Source: JAJTHB01 sp033763775 (GTDB lineage: Bacteria > Pseudomonadota > Alphaproteobacteria > Rickettsiales > SXRF01). Taken from it: a stretch of DNA of 64,000 nt. A program made the translations under genes and the position numbers. The DNA lies in NCBI GenBank assembly GCA_033763775.1, contig JANRJW010000014.1, positions 1 to 64,000 of the forward strand, given 5' to 3'. Below, piece by piece: positions 7,682 through 15,122 of the stretch. A model generated the notes under the pieces. It did not search any database. It worked only from the letters and a program-made list of their open reading frames with translations, and was not told the DNA's origin. Each line of letters starts with the position of its first letter. Position 1 is the first letter of the stretch.

Positions 7682-9160
7682 ATGGCATTGAACGCTGAAG
7701 TTTCCTACAACGCCTTTTTAAACCACAACATTCAAACCATGCGTCCATCGCCGACATTTGCCGTAGCGGCAAAAGCGGCTGCGCGAAAAGCCAGAGGCGA
7801 TGTGGTTTATTCTTTCAGCGTCGGCGAACCATCTGAAACCACACCGGACTATGTGTTTGATGGCAAGCAGAAACTTCTTTTCAGCGAAGATCCTACTACA
7901 CGCGAAAAATATCGCAAAATGGTCAGCGCCTATCCGCCGGTTGGTGGCTTACAAATCCTGCGTGAAGCGGTTCGTGATAAGCTGGCCGATGAGAATGGCA
8001 TCGCATACGATGCGAGCAAAGAAATCACCGTATCTACCGGCGGCAAACAAGCTATTTTCAATGCCTTTGCGGTGTCGCTGCAAAAAGATGATCAAGTACT
8101 GATTCCCGAACCAAGCTGGGTGTCTTATGCCGACATGGTGAAATGGCAGGGCGCGAAAGTGGTGCCTGTTCCAACCAAACCTGATTTCAAATTCAACGCC
8201 GAAACTTTGCAACTGCTACTGAGTGAAGATAAAAAGCATAAAACCAAATGGCTGGTGATGAATTCGCCGTCTAATCCAACCGGCGCTGTTTATACCAAGC
8301 AGGAACTCAAAGACATTGCGCGCGTGATTTACGATGAAAACAAGAGGCGCGAACAACTCAACGCACAAACCAACAATGAGAAATTAAAACTACCACCGCT
8401 TATGGTGCTATCAGACGATATTTACGAGCACATGGTCTATGAAGATAGATACTTGAACAAACCCGGTGATGCATCGGCGATTTCCAATAACGTCATCATG
8501 GCAGCAGCGGATGAAGCGATCGATGGCCAGCCTGCGTTTGACATGAAGCCCTACACCGTCATCGTTAATGGCAATGCCAAAGCTTTCGCCATGACCGGCG
8601 CACGCGTAGGTTACGCCGCAGGGCCACAGCAACTCATCTCAAAAATGACGGACTTCCAGGGGCTCGTCACATCAAGCGGCGCGGCAGAAACACAGCTTGC
8701 CGCAACGGTGGCGCTATCGCGTGAAAACAAAGCGGCGCGCGAAGCTTTCTTCACCAAACAGCGCGAAGCTTACACACGTCGTCGTAATCTGGTGGATGAG
8801 ATTTTGAACAAAGATACCAGCAGCAGCATTTCATTTACGCCAGCACCCGCAGCGTTTTATGCCATGCTCGATGTAACCGAAATGTGCAAACACTTGCCTA
8901 CGCCAACCGCAGGCGAAGAAAATCTTCGTCCGGCCAACAGACTGGCCAACCTGCTCGTTGAGAAATATGGCGTGGCGTTGGTACCTGGTGATGACTTCTT
9001 TGAAAATCCTGAAAATCAGGGTCGGACGTTTCTGCGCATGTCCTTTGCAACCGACGAAGGCACCATCACCAAAGGTCTGGAAGCGCTTAAGCAAGCCGAG
9101 AAAGATCTGGTGCCCGAGCCAAGCCGTCGCAAATCATCACAGCAAGCGCGAGCTGCCTAG
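7682..9160 (+). CDS. Class I/II PLP-dependent aminotransferase (aspartate-type)
   Basis: 492 residues of fold-type I aminotransferase, closest in pattern to aspartate/prephenate aminotransferases: FSVGEPSETTPDYV, a YPPVGGLQILREAV cofactor loop, MNSPSNPTGAVY (Asn), VLSDDIYEHMVY (Asp, Tyr) and NGNAKAFAMTGARVGYAAG with the Schiff-base lysine. It is about 90 residues longer than usual, with extra hydrophilic stretches around ENKRREQLNAQTNNEKL and a lysine/arginine-rich tail. AAGGA lies 9 bases before the ATG. The substrate cannot be fixed from sequence. It converges with ettA, and both stops come from one CTAG. Confidence 0.88.
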   Translation: MALNAEVSYNAFLNHNIQTMRPSPTFAVAAKAAARKARGDVVYSFSVGEPSETTPDYVFDGKQKLLFSEDPTTREKYRKMVSAYPPVGGLQILREAVRDKLADENGIAYDASKEITVSTGGKQAIFNAFAVSLQKDDQVLIPEPSWVSYADMVKWQGAKVVPVPTKPDFKFNAETLQLLLSEDKKHKTKWLVMNSPSNPTGAVYTKQELKDIARVIYDENKRREQLNAQTNNEKLKLPPLMVLSDDIYEHMVYEDRYLNKPGDASAISNNVIMAAADEAIDGQPAFDMKPYTVIVNGNAKAFAMTGARVGYAAGPQQLISKMTDFQGLVTSSGAAETQLAATVALSRENKAAREAFFTKQREAYTRRRNLVDEILNKDTSSSISFTPAPAAFYAMLDVTEMCKHLPTPTAGEENLRPANRLANLLVEKYGVALVPGDDFFENPENQGRTFLRMSFATDEGTITKGLEALKQAEKDLVPEPSRRKSSQQARAA

Positions 9161-10815
9161 CTCGCCCTTCTCAGCGGCCGATACTTCACTTTGGTAGGGG
9201 TCAAGGTTTCAACTCCAAGGCGTTTTTTGAGGTCGGCTTCGTAGGCTTCGTAATTACCTTCAAACCATTCCACATGCGAATCACCCTCAAAAGCGAGAAT
9301 ATGGGTCGCCACACGATCAAGGAAATAGCGATCATGCGAGATGATCACCGCGCAGCCGGCAAACTCCTCAAGACCTTCTTCCAGCGCGCGCAGCGTTTCA
9401 ACATCAAGGTCGTTGGTTGGTTCGTCGAGCAGGATGACGTTATGCTCACCCCTTAACATCTTGGCGAGATGCACGCGGTTGCGCTCACCGCCCGATAACA
9501 TACCGACTTTTTTCTGCTGATCCGAGCCTTTGAAATTAAAGCTCGAGCAGTAGGCGCGGCTTTTGACGAGTTTTTTGCCAAGGGTGATTTCTTCATCACC
9601 GCCGGAGATTTCTTCCCATACGGTTTTTTTATCATCCAGCGAATCGCGCGACTGGTCGACATAGCCCAGCTTCACCGAATCACCAACTTTGAACGTACCG
9701 GCGTCGGGTTTTTCTTTGCCGGTAATCATTTTAAACAGCGTGGTTTTGCCAGCGCCGTTCGGGCCAATCACCCCGACAATACCACCCGGCGGCAGCGAAA
9801 AGGAAAGGTTATCAATCAGTAGCCGGTCGCCAAATCCTTTGGATAGCTTATCGGCTTCAATGACCAGATTACCGAGGCGCGGGCCATTGGGGATAACAAT
9901 CTGCGCGCTTCCCACCTGCGCGGGGCCATCTTTCGCCAGCAGCTGCTCATAGGCAGCGATACGCGCCTTGCTTTTGCTCTGGCGGGCTTTGGCGCCCTGA
10001 CGAATCCACGCCAGCTCGCGGGCAAGCTGTTTCTGGCGGCTGTCTTCTTCACGCTCTTCCTGCTCGAGGCGCTTAGCTTTCTGCTCAATGTAAGCCGAGT
10101 AATTACCCTCATAGGGAATGCCCTTGCCGCGATCCAGCTCTAAAATCCAGCCGGTGACGTTATCAAGGAAATAGCGATCGTGGGTCACCATCACCACCGT
10201 GCCCTTATATTCGGAAAGAAAATGCTCCAGCCACGCCACCGACTCGGCGTCCAGATGGTTAGTTGGCTCGTCGAGCAGCAGCATATCGGGCTTTTCCAGC
10301 AGCAGCTTACACAGCGCCACGCGGCGTTTTTCACCGCCGGAAATTTTGGTCACATCGGCATCACCCGGTGGGCAGCGCAGCGCATCCATCGCGATCTCCG
10401 CCTCGCGCTCCAGATCCCACGCGCCCAGCGCATCGATTTTATCCTGCAGCTTGGCCGCTTCATCGGCAATCTCGTCGGAATAATTCGCCATCAGCTCGTT
10501 GTAGCGGTCAAGCATCTGCTTTTTCTCGCCGAGCGAGTCCATAACATTCTGGATAACGTTTTTCTTTTCATCGAGCTTCGGCTCCTGCGGCAGGTAGCCC
10601 ACGCGCCCCCCCTCGGCCGCCCAGGCTTCGCCATTAAAATCCTGATCCAGCCCAGCCATGATTTTAAGCAGGGTCGATTTACCCGAGCCGTTCGGGCCCA
10701 AAACGCCGATTTTCGCGCCGGGGTAAAAGGATAAATAAATGCCTTTCAAAACCTCTTTGCCGCCGGGAAAGGCCTTGGAGAGGTTTTTCATCACATAAAT
10801 ATACTGGTGGGACAT
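9157..10815 (-). CDS. ettA: ABC-F translational throttle ATPase EttA
   Basis: 552 residues from the ATG giving MSHQYIYVMKNLSKAF; the longer frame upstream only reads a palindromic repeat. Two ABC domains are present: first Walker A GVLGPNGSGKSTLLK, signature SGGEKRRVALCKLLL, Walker B MLLLDEPTNHLDAESVAWLE; second GVIGPNGAGKTTLFK, LSGGERNRVHLAKML, VILLDEPTNDLDVETL. A charged linker with KQLARELAWIRQGAKARQSKSK separates them. There are no transmembrane segments. Family members bind the ribosomal E site and gate entry to elongation according to the ATP/ADP ratio. Confidence 0.96.
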   Translation of the reverse strand: MSHQYIYVMKNLSKAFPGGKEVLKGIYLSFYPGAKIGVLGPNGSGKSTLLKIMAGLDQDFNGEAWAAEGGRVGYLPQEPKLDEKKNVIQNVMDSLGEKKQMLDRYNELMANYSDEIADEAAKLQDKIDALGAWDLEREAEIAMDALRCPPGDADVTKISGGEKRRVALCKLLLEKPDMLLLDEPTNHLDAESVAWLEHFLSEYKGTVVMVTHDRYFLDNVTGWILELDRGKGIPYEGNYSAYIEQKAKRLEQEEREEDSRQKQLARELAWIRQGAKARQSKSKARIAAYEQLLAKDGPAQVGSAQIVIPNGPRLGNLVIEADKLSKGFGDRLLIDNLSFSLPPGGIVGVIGPNGAGKTTLFKMITGKEKPDAGTFKVGDSVKLGYVDQSRDSLDDKKTVWEEISGGDEEITLGKKLVKSRAYCSSFNFKGSDQQKKVGMLSGGERNRVHLAKMLRGEHNVILLDEPTNDLDVETLRALEEGLEEFAGCAVIISHDRYFLDRVATHILAFEGDSHVEWFEGNYEAYEADLKKRLGVETLTPTKVKYRPLRRAS

Positions 10816-10823
10816 GGTTCTCC

Positions 10824-10911
10824 TGTCATCCTTGGTGGCATCTAATGACACCGAGGATCTCATTGAATTTGCAGGGATCCCCAGCCGCGCACTGCGCACC
10901 CGAGGATGACG
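10824..10911. repeat. Diverged GTCATCC palindromic element
   Basis: It starts CTGTCATCCT and ends CGAGGATGACGG, with an internal ACACCGAGGATCTCATTG and AGGGATCCCC. It is related to the element at 5963-6030 but longer and less regular. It lies just upstream of the ettA start, so it would be in the ettA 5' leader. Confidence 0.55.
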
Positions 10912-10998
10912 GCAATGATTGTCATAAAAACTTCACATCTCTTTACTATGGGTTGGTTTATTCTGTAAACCATAGATTAACGGCTTATTCGGCAAATC

Positions 10999-11364
10999 AT
11001 GCAATTTAATAGTCAGAGAATGGTTGGGGATTTCACGATAGGCGCGGCCATGGGCGTGCTGGGCGCCATCTTTAACCAGTCAGCTACCGGCAACATCGCC
11101 TCATCAGCCGGTGCCTCACTACTGGCGAGCGCCGTTGCCGTCTGGCCATTTAAAGTGCAGGATAAGTTTTTCTCGAGCAACACCGCGCTGACCGCCATCA
11201 ACGTAACGGTAGGCAGCGCGCTTGCGCATCTTGTGACAGATGCACTGATCCACAAACACCACAAGCAGCCGACCATTGTCCTTTCGCCACATTGCGAGCA
11301 TGCTGAAAAAAGCTGGGTTGCAAAAACATCGCAGGCTTCTGATCAGCTGGAGATGGGGCGCTGA
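10999..11364 (+). CDS. Small orphan protein, probably membrane associated
   Basis: 121 residues, not recognised. It is rich in Ala, Gly and Ser, with hydrophobic stretches FTIGAAMGVLGAIF, SAGASLLASAVAVWPF and LTAINVTVGSALAHLVTDALI, then a polar tail (HKHHKQP). This fits a small membrane or membrane-bound protein. No clear Shine-Dalgarno motif precedes the ATG. The motif AAAACTTCAC lies about 63 bases upstream and recurs upstream of two other orphan genes (46129 and 51711). The evidence that it is a gene is length, position in a gap and the shared upstream motif. Confidence 0.5.
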   Translation: MQFNSQRMVGDFTIGAAMGVLGAIFNQSATGNIASSAGASLLASAVAVWPFKVQDKFFSSNTALTAINVTVGSALAHLVTDALIHKHHKQPTIVLSPHCEHAEKSWVAKTSQASDQLEMGR

Positions 11365-11394
11365 CTTCTCCCTCTCCCCGCTGGGGAGAAGGCA
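11365..11394. repeat. CTCTCCCC/GGGGAGA hairpin fragment
   Basis: A short hairpin, CTCCCC-GCT-GGGGAG, lies between the orphan gene and the end of tadA. It is half of the CCCTCTCCCC family seen at 38137-38231. It might also serve as a weak terminator for either convergent gene. Confidence 0.5.
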
Positions 11395-11835
11395 CTACCT
11401 TCTTGCTTTAAAAAAATCCCTCAGCATCTGGCCGCACTGATTTTCAGCGATGCCGCCGTAAATTTCCGGTTTGTGGTGGCAGGTAGGCTGGCTGAAAATA
11501 CGCGCCCCATGCTCCACGCCGCCGCCCTTGGGGTCAAGCGCACCGAAATAAAGCCGGCGGATATGGGCATGGCTGATCGCCTGAGCGCACATAGCGCAAG
11601 GCTCCAGTGTCACATACAGATCGCAGTCACTAAGTCTTTTGCTGCCGATTTTCTTGCAGGCTTCGCGTATGGCGAGCATCTCGGCATGGGCAGTTGGGTC
11701 GTTGTCGGTTTCGGTATGGTTGTGGGCGACTGCAAGCACCTCATCACCCCGCACCACCACAGCGCCTACCGGCACCTCAGCTCGCTGCGCGGCACGCTGC
11801 GCGGCATCAATGGCCATCTGCATAAAGGAATTCAT
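11395..11835 (-). CDS. tadA: tRNA adenosine(34) deaminase TadA
   Basis: Zinc enzyme that converts A34 of tRNA-Arg(ACG) to inosine. 146 residues, normal length. The cytidine-deaminase fold motif is complete: PTAHAEMLAIREA (H-A-E) and TLEPCAMCAQAISHARI-like TLEPCAMCAQAI (P-C-x-x-C). EVPVGAVVV at the N-terminus and FKARR at the C-terminus also fit the family. I use the first ATG; internal ATGs four and six codons later are possible. It converges with the small orphan across a hairpin repeat. Confidence 0.95.
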   Translation of the reverse strand: MNSFMQMAIDAAQRAAQRAEVPVGAVVVRGDEVLAVAHNHTETDNDPTAHAEMLAIREACKKIGSKRLSDCDLYVTLEPCAMCAQAISHAHIRRLYFGALDPKGGGVEHGARIFSQPTCHHKPEIYGGIAENQCGQMLRDFFKARR

Positions 11836-11920
11836 TCACCCACAACCACAAAATCCACTGCTTCGGCTTTGGCTCGGGGGGGATGACAAGCGCCTAAGCA
11901 ACAAATTGCTAAGGCCATTG

Positions 11921-12385
11921 TCATTTCTTCCTGAAAGCATCCAGCGAAATGACCTCAGCGGAAGCTTCATCATCAGTAGCGGCAGGCTCATCGGTCGAGT
12001 CTTCAACATTATCCTGCGAAAAATCAGGCGCATCGATCGCCTGAAACTGCAGGCCAAACTTCACTGATGGATCAGCAAAGGCGGTCAGCGCCGCATAAGG
12101 AATCACCAGCTTTTCCGGCACGCCGGAAAACGATAATGTCACTTGAAACTGCTGCTCTTCAACTTTGAAATCCCAGAACTGGTGCTGCAGCACGATGGTC
12201 ATATCTTTGGGATATTTGCTGCGGATCGTCTCCGACACGCGAACGCCTGGAAATCCGGTATCAAATGAAATATAAAAATGATGATCGCCCGTCAGGCCTT
12301 TCTGGCTTGCCTGACGCAGCACATCACGCACCACGCCGCGCATTGCGGTGTCAATAAGCTGGCTGTAGTTGATATCGTTGGTCAT
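11921..12385 (-). CDS. sspB: SspB-alpha type ClpXP adaptor
   Basis: 154 residues. The N-terminal 110 form the SspB fold (HHFYISFDTGFPGVRVSETIRSKYPKDM, then LVIPYAALTAFADPSVKFGLQF). An acidic, flexible linker follows, ending in a C-terminal hydrophobic peptide (AEVISLDAFRKK) of the type that docks on the ClpX N-domain. It delivers proteins carrying the tmRNA tag to ClpXP. The gene follows the ssrA gene in the same orientation by roughly 85-100 bases, so adaptor and tag RNA may share transcription. An imperfect inverted repeat (11890-11913) lies just past the stop. Confidence 0.9.
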   Translation of the reverse strand: MTNDINYSQLIDTAMRGVVRDVLRQASQKGLTGDHHFYISFDTGFPGVRVSETIRSKYPKDMTIVLQHQFWDFKVEEQQFQVTLSFSGVPEKLVIPYAALTAFADPSVKFGLQFQAIDAPDFSQDNVEDSTDEPAATDDEASAEVISLDAFRKK

Positions 12386-12469
12386 GAAGTCGTCGTGGGT
12401 AAATTGTTATTATTATTCCTGCGAGTCATTCTACACCAAGGGCTTGAGACTCACAACCAGGGACTTGAA

Positions 12470-12868
12470 GGAGTGGAGATGTTTCTGTTGCCCGGTACAT
12501 CTCCAAAACCGCGTTACGAGCTAGTGCTCGCGAGTGCCGTTAGGCAGCAGCGCGAACAGCTACGACTGCGTTGTCGTTAGCTGCAACAAATGCAACGTTG
12601 TCGTTGGCATTTATAAAACGACCCGTTTCGGCGGTATCATACCGGGCAAAAGCAACATCTTTACTACGTCTGTCGAAGCTGAGTCGCCCCCGCCAATGTT
12701 TACACGCTCCCACCGGAGGCCAGAAGGCCGACCAGCCCTGAGCAACGCCCATGTGATTTTCAGGAGAAAATCACGGGGCGAATAAACATTGGTGGAGGCG
12801 CCGGGTTCTGCCCCCGGGTCCAAAACGTCTATTCCAAGCCACGTTTATCGCCATAGTTCCCGAAGGAA
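12470..12868 (-). ncRNA. ssrA: Two-piece (circularly permuted) tmRNA
   Basis: Read on the minus strand, the acceptor piece comes first. It has a GTTCC-TTCG-GGAAC hairpin near its 5' end, a T-arm CCCGG-GGGCAGAA-CCCGG, then CGCCTCC-A-CCA ending at 12790. An intervening segment of about 100 bases follows. The coding piece then starts at 12691 with GGGGGCG, which pairs with CGCCTCC to form the acceptor stem. It continues with the GACTCAGCTTCGACAG tRNA-like region, a pseudoknot region, the tag frame (12540-12608) and a closing GGAGATG/CATCTCC stem near 12474-12503. This gene order is the permuted form known from alphaproteobacteria. The outer ends of the precursor are estimates. Confidence 0.93.
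12540..12608 (-). other. tmRNA tag reading frame with duplicated ANDN motif
   Basis: From resume codon GCC to TAA the frame encodes 22 residues: ANDNVAFVA followed directly by ANDNAVVAVRAAA. Counting the alanine carried by the tmRNA itself, the motif AANDN occurs twice, nine residues apart. The end AAA fits a ClpXP-type degron. Alphaproteobacterial tags I know are about 10-15 residues with one ANDN, so this one is long and looks internally duplicated. Confidence 0.85.
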
Positions 12869-12875
12869 CGCTTGC

Positions 12876-12904
12876 ATTGTAGCGCAGATTGGGTGGTTTG
12901 TGAA
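12876..12904 (-). promoter_or_regulatory. Candidate ssrA promoter
   Basis: On the minus strand TTCACA (12899-12904) is separated by 17 bases from TACAAT (12876-12881). Each differs from the sigma-70 consensus at one position. Transcription would start near 12869, directly at the 5' end of the tmRNA acceptor piece. Confidence 0.7.
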
Positions 12905-12911
12905 GGGACAT

Positions 12912-12983
12912 TAGTTGATAGTTGCTAGTTTCTAGTTGCTGGTATAATCATTTTTAACCATCAACTAGCAACAAGCAACGAAC
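12912..12983. repeat. Imperfect hairpin of GTTGCTAG units
   Basis: The left arm has GTTGATA, GTTGCTAG, TTTCTAG and TTGCTGG units (12914-12942). The right arm (12958-12982) has the inverse, ATCAACTAGCAACAAGCAAC. It lies between the divergent ssrA and thyX transcription units and ends a few bases before the thyX start. It has the same design as the copies at 2285 and 49872. Confidence 0.6.
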
Positions 12984-12985
12984 CC

Positions 12986-13939
12986 ATGCCCCTCTCCCCC
13001 GCCCAGATCGCCGAAATTGAAGCCCAGCGCAATAAAAAATGCGAGACCATCCGGGAAAGCTCCCCGGCGCTTGAAGCGCTGCTTTACAAGCCGCTGCCGG
13101 TGCTCGACCACGGCTTTGTACGCGTGATTGATTACATGGGCACCGACAGCGCCATTGTGCAGGCCGCGCGCGTGTCTTATGGTGCGGGCACCAAAAAAGT
13201 GAATGAAGATGCCGGCCTCATCAACTATCTGCTGCGCCACCGCCACACTACACCGTTTGAAATGTGCGAGATCAAGTTCCACATCAAACTGCCGATTTTC
13301 ATCGCCCGCCAGTGGATCCGCCACCGCACCGCGAATGTGAACGAATATTCCGGGCGTTACTCGATCATGGATAAAGAATTCTACATTCCACAGCCGGAAC
13401 ATTTAGCGGCGCAATCCACCACCAACCGCCAGGGGCGCGGCGAGGTGCTGGAAGGTGCGCAGGCCGCGCGCGTGCTGGAGATTTTGAAGGCGGATTCGGT
13501 GAATGCCTACGCGCATTACGAAGAGATGATGAACTGCGACGAAGAAGGCAACATCTTCGATGAAAGCAAGCCCGGCCTCGCGCGCGAGCTGGCGCGCATG
13601 AACCTGCCGGTTAATTTCTACACCCAGTGGTATTGGAAAATCGACCTGCACAACCTCATGCATTTCCTTGCCCTGCGCGCCGACAGCCACGCGCAATATG
13701 AAATCCGCGCCTATGCGAATGTGATGCTCGACGTGCTGAAAGCATGGGTGCCGGTCACCTATCAGGCCTTCATGGATTACCGCATGGGCGGCGCCTCCAT
13801 TTCGGCCAAGGGGCTAGATGCCATCCGCCGCATGATCGCCGGCCAGCAGGTCACTCAGGAAAACAGCGGCATGAGCAAGGGCGAATGGCGCGAGTTCACT
13901 GAGGTTCTTAAGCTCGACCCGCAAAAAATCGCTGCATAA
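12986..13939 (+). CDS. thyX: Flavin-dependent thymidylate synthase ThyX
   Basis: Makes dTMP from dUMP using FAD and methylene-tetrahydrofolate. 317 residues, at the long end of the family. The ThyX motif is clear: QWIRHRTANVNEYSGRYS (R-H-R-x7-S), preceded by LRHRHTTPFEMCEIKFHIKLP (FAD-binding histidine and arginine). In the C-terminal half, LHNLMHFLALRADSHAQYEIR supplies the dUMP-contacting residues. No thyA appears in the window. MetF at 27 kb uses the same folate pool. Confidence 0.96.
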   Translation: MPLSPAQIAEIEAQRNKKCETIRESSPALEALLYKPLPVLDHGFVRVIDYMGTDSAIVQAARVSYGAGTKKVNEDAGLINYLLRHRHTTPFEMCEIKFHIKLPIFIARQWIRHRTANVNEYSGRYSIMDKEFYIPQPEHLAAQSTTNRQGRGEVLEGAQAARVLEILKADSVNAYAHYEEMMNCDEEGNIFDESKPGLARELARMNLPVNFYTQWYWKIDLHNLMHFLALRADSHAQYEIRAYANVMLDVLKAWVPVTYQAFMDYRMGGASISAKGLDAIRRMIAGQQVTQENSGMSKGEWREFTEVLKLDPQKIAA

Positions 13940-13957
13940 TCTCTCGCCAATATCTCC

Positions 13958-14383
13958 ATGCCCGCTATTGGCAAAACCATCCTTATTATTAATGACGAGC
14001 AGAATAAAGCAGCTGCACTCGAGCGTTTATTAAAAAACGAACCGGGGCTGCATTGCGACATCATCACGTTAGAAGAGTTCACAAAAAAATCGCTTCGAGC
14101 AACACTGGCTGATTGCGCTGAAAAAGGTTTTCCAGTCTCCGTCATCATTAGCGATGACGTCATCAGCAACGATCTGAATGGCTTAACCGTAGCGAACATC
14201 GCTCAAGAAAGCCCTGATAAGCCGGCCGTACTCATCAAAACATCGTGGCAGAGCCCGGGGGCAGCCATGCAAAACCACCCGATGATCAAAGGCTTTTTTA
14301 ATCAGTCCTCACGCTTCAGCGATCTTACGAAGGCAGTAAAATCGATTCTTGCAAAGGGCACCCAACAATCTCTGGAGCGCTAG
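13958..14383 (+). CDS. Degenerate response-regulator receiver-like protein
   Basis: 141 residues with the pattern of a receiver domain: KTILIINDEQNKAAALERLL resembles beta-1 and the acidic pocket, VSVIISDD resembles beta-3 with a possible phospho-acceptor Asp, and PAVLIKTSWQSPG resembles beta-4. Where receivers have the conserved Lys-Pro after beta-5, this protein has FFNQSSRFSDL, so the invariant lysine is missing. It is probably not phosphorylated in the normal way, or is only a structural relative. It lies 18 bases behind thyX in the same direction and converges with the next gene. Confidence 0.55.
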   Translation: MPAIGKTILIINDEQNKAAALERLLKNEPGLHCDIITLEEFTKKSLRATLADCAEKGFPVSVIISDDVISNDLNGLTVANIAQESPDKPAVLIKTSWQSPGAAMQNHPMIKGFFNQSSRFSDLTKAVKSILAKGTQQSLER

Positions 14384-14399
14384 CGCCGCAGTCAAACGA

Positions 14400-14999
14400 C
14401 TAAAACCGCACGACCGGCTTGGTCGCGCCGCTGGCGGGGGCTTTCACCTTCAGGCTGCGCAGATTGCCATCAGCGGAGGTAACTTCCAGAATATAGTCCG
14501 CGGGCGGCAAGTAGAGGTAAAAATAGGGCCCAGCATTTTCCACCGTAAAAAGCACAGTGTCCTTGGTATCGACCACGCGCACCGTTGCATCGCCCATGAA
14601 TGTGCCTTTGGTTCCGGCAATCAGCAGCTGCACATTAAAATCTTTTTCCAGCGATTTAAGCTGCGAAAGCTCTTCCTGCCCCACACCGCCAGTCACATAT
14701 TTCATCGTGCCGTTGGACATGACCGTCAGTGGCAGTGCGGGAATGGCATCACCGCCCAGCGATTCAATAACCTCGCCATCACGAGCGCGCACCACTGTCG
14801 GTGCATCCTGCTGGCTCTGGCCACCAGCGGCAGGCGCAAGCGCGGCCAATGCTTCAATGGAGGCATTCGACTGAGCACTGGATCCAGCGCCATAAATCGT
14901 GCCAGTGCCGGGCTGCCAGTCGGATGGTGTCTGCTGAGCGAACGCTGGCAGCGACATGCCACAAACCAATGAACTCACTACGAACAAACGGCGCATCAT
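14400..14999 (-). CDS. Exported protein of unknown function
   Basis: 199 residues, not recognised. A signal peptide is clear (MMRRLFVVSSLVCGMSLPAFAQQ, cleavage expected after AFA). AGGAG lies six bases before the first ATG. The mature part begins with a low-complexity Gln/Ser/Ala region. It ends in a beta-rich stretch, ATVRVVDTKDTVLFTVENAG then YLYLPPADYILEVTSADGN, like the small beta-sandwich of carboxypeptidase-regulatory or PEGA-type domains. It is likely periplasmic. Confidence 0.6.
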   Translation of the reverse strand: MMRRLFVVSSLVCGMSLPAFAQQTPSDWQPGTGTIYGAGSSAQSNASIEALAALAPAAGGQSQQDAPTVVRARDGEVIESLGGDAIPALPLTVMSNGTMKYVTGGVGQEELSQLKSLEKDFNVQLLIAGTKGTFMGDATVRVVDTKDTVLFTVENAGPYFYLYLPPADYILEVTSADGNLRSLKVKAPASGATKPVVRF

Positions 15000-15122
15000 A
15001 TTTAACTCCTATTACTAAAGACTAACGACTTGAGACTTGCTTGACCCAAGTCATGATTGATTTTTAGGTAAGCTGATATAGCATAGCTTCAGCCATTTGG
15101 CGAGTTTTTATCGGAGCGGCTC

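Noticed and set aside
10816..10899. Upstream extension of ettA by 28 codons
   Set aside because: The extension only translates a palindromic repeat, while the ATG at 10815 gives the normal EttA N-terminus.
11890..11913. Inverted repeat after sspB as a terminator
   Set aside because: The stem has a mismatch and no T-run follows on the transcribed strand.
12540..12823. 70-codon frames on the minus strand in the ssrA region
   Set aside because: They are parts of the permuted tmRNA. Only the 22-codon tag at the end of one frame is translated.
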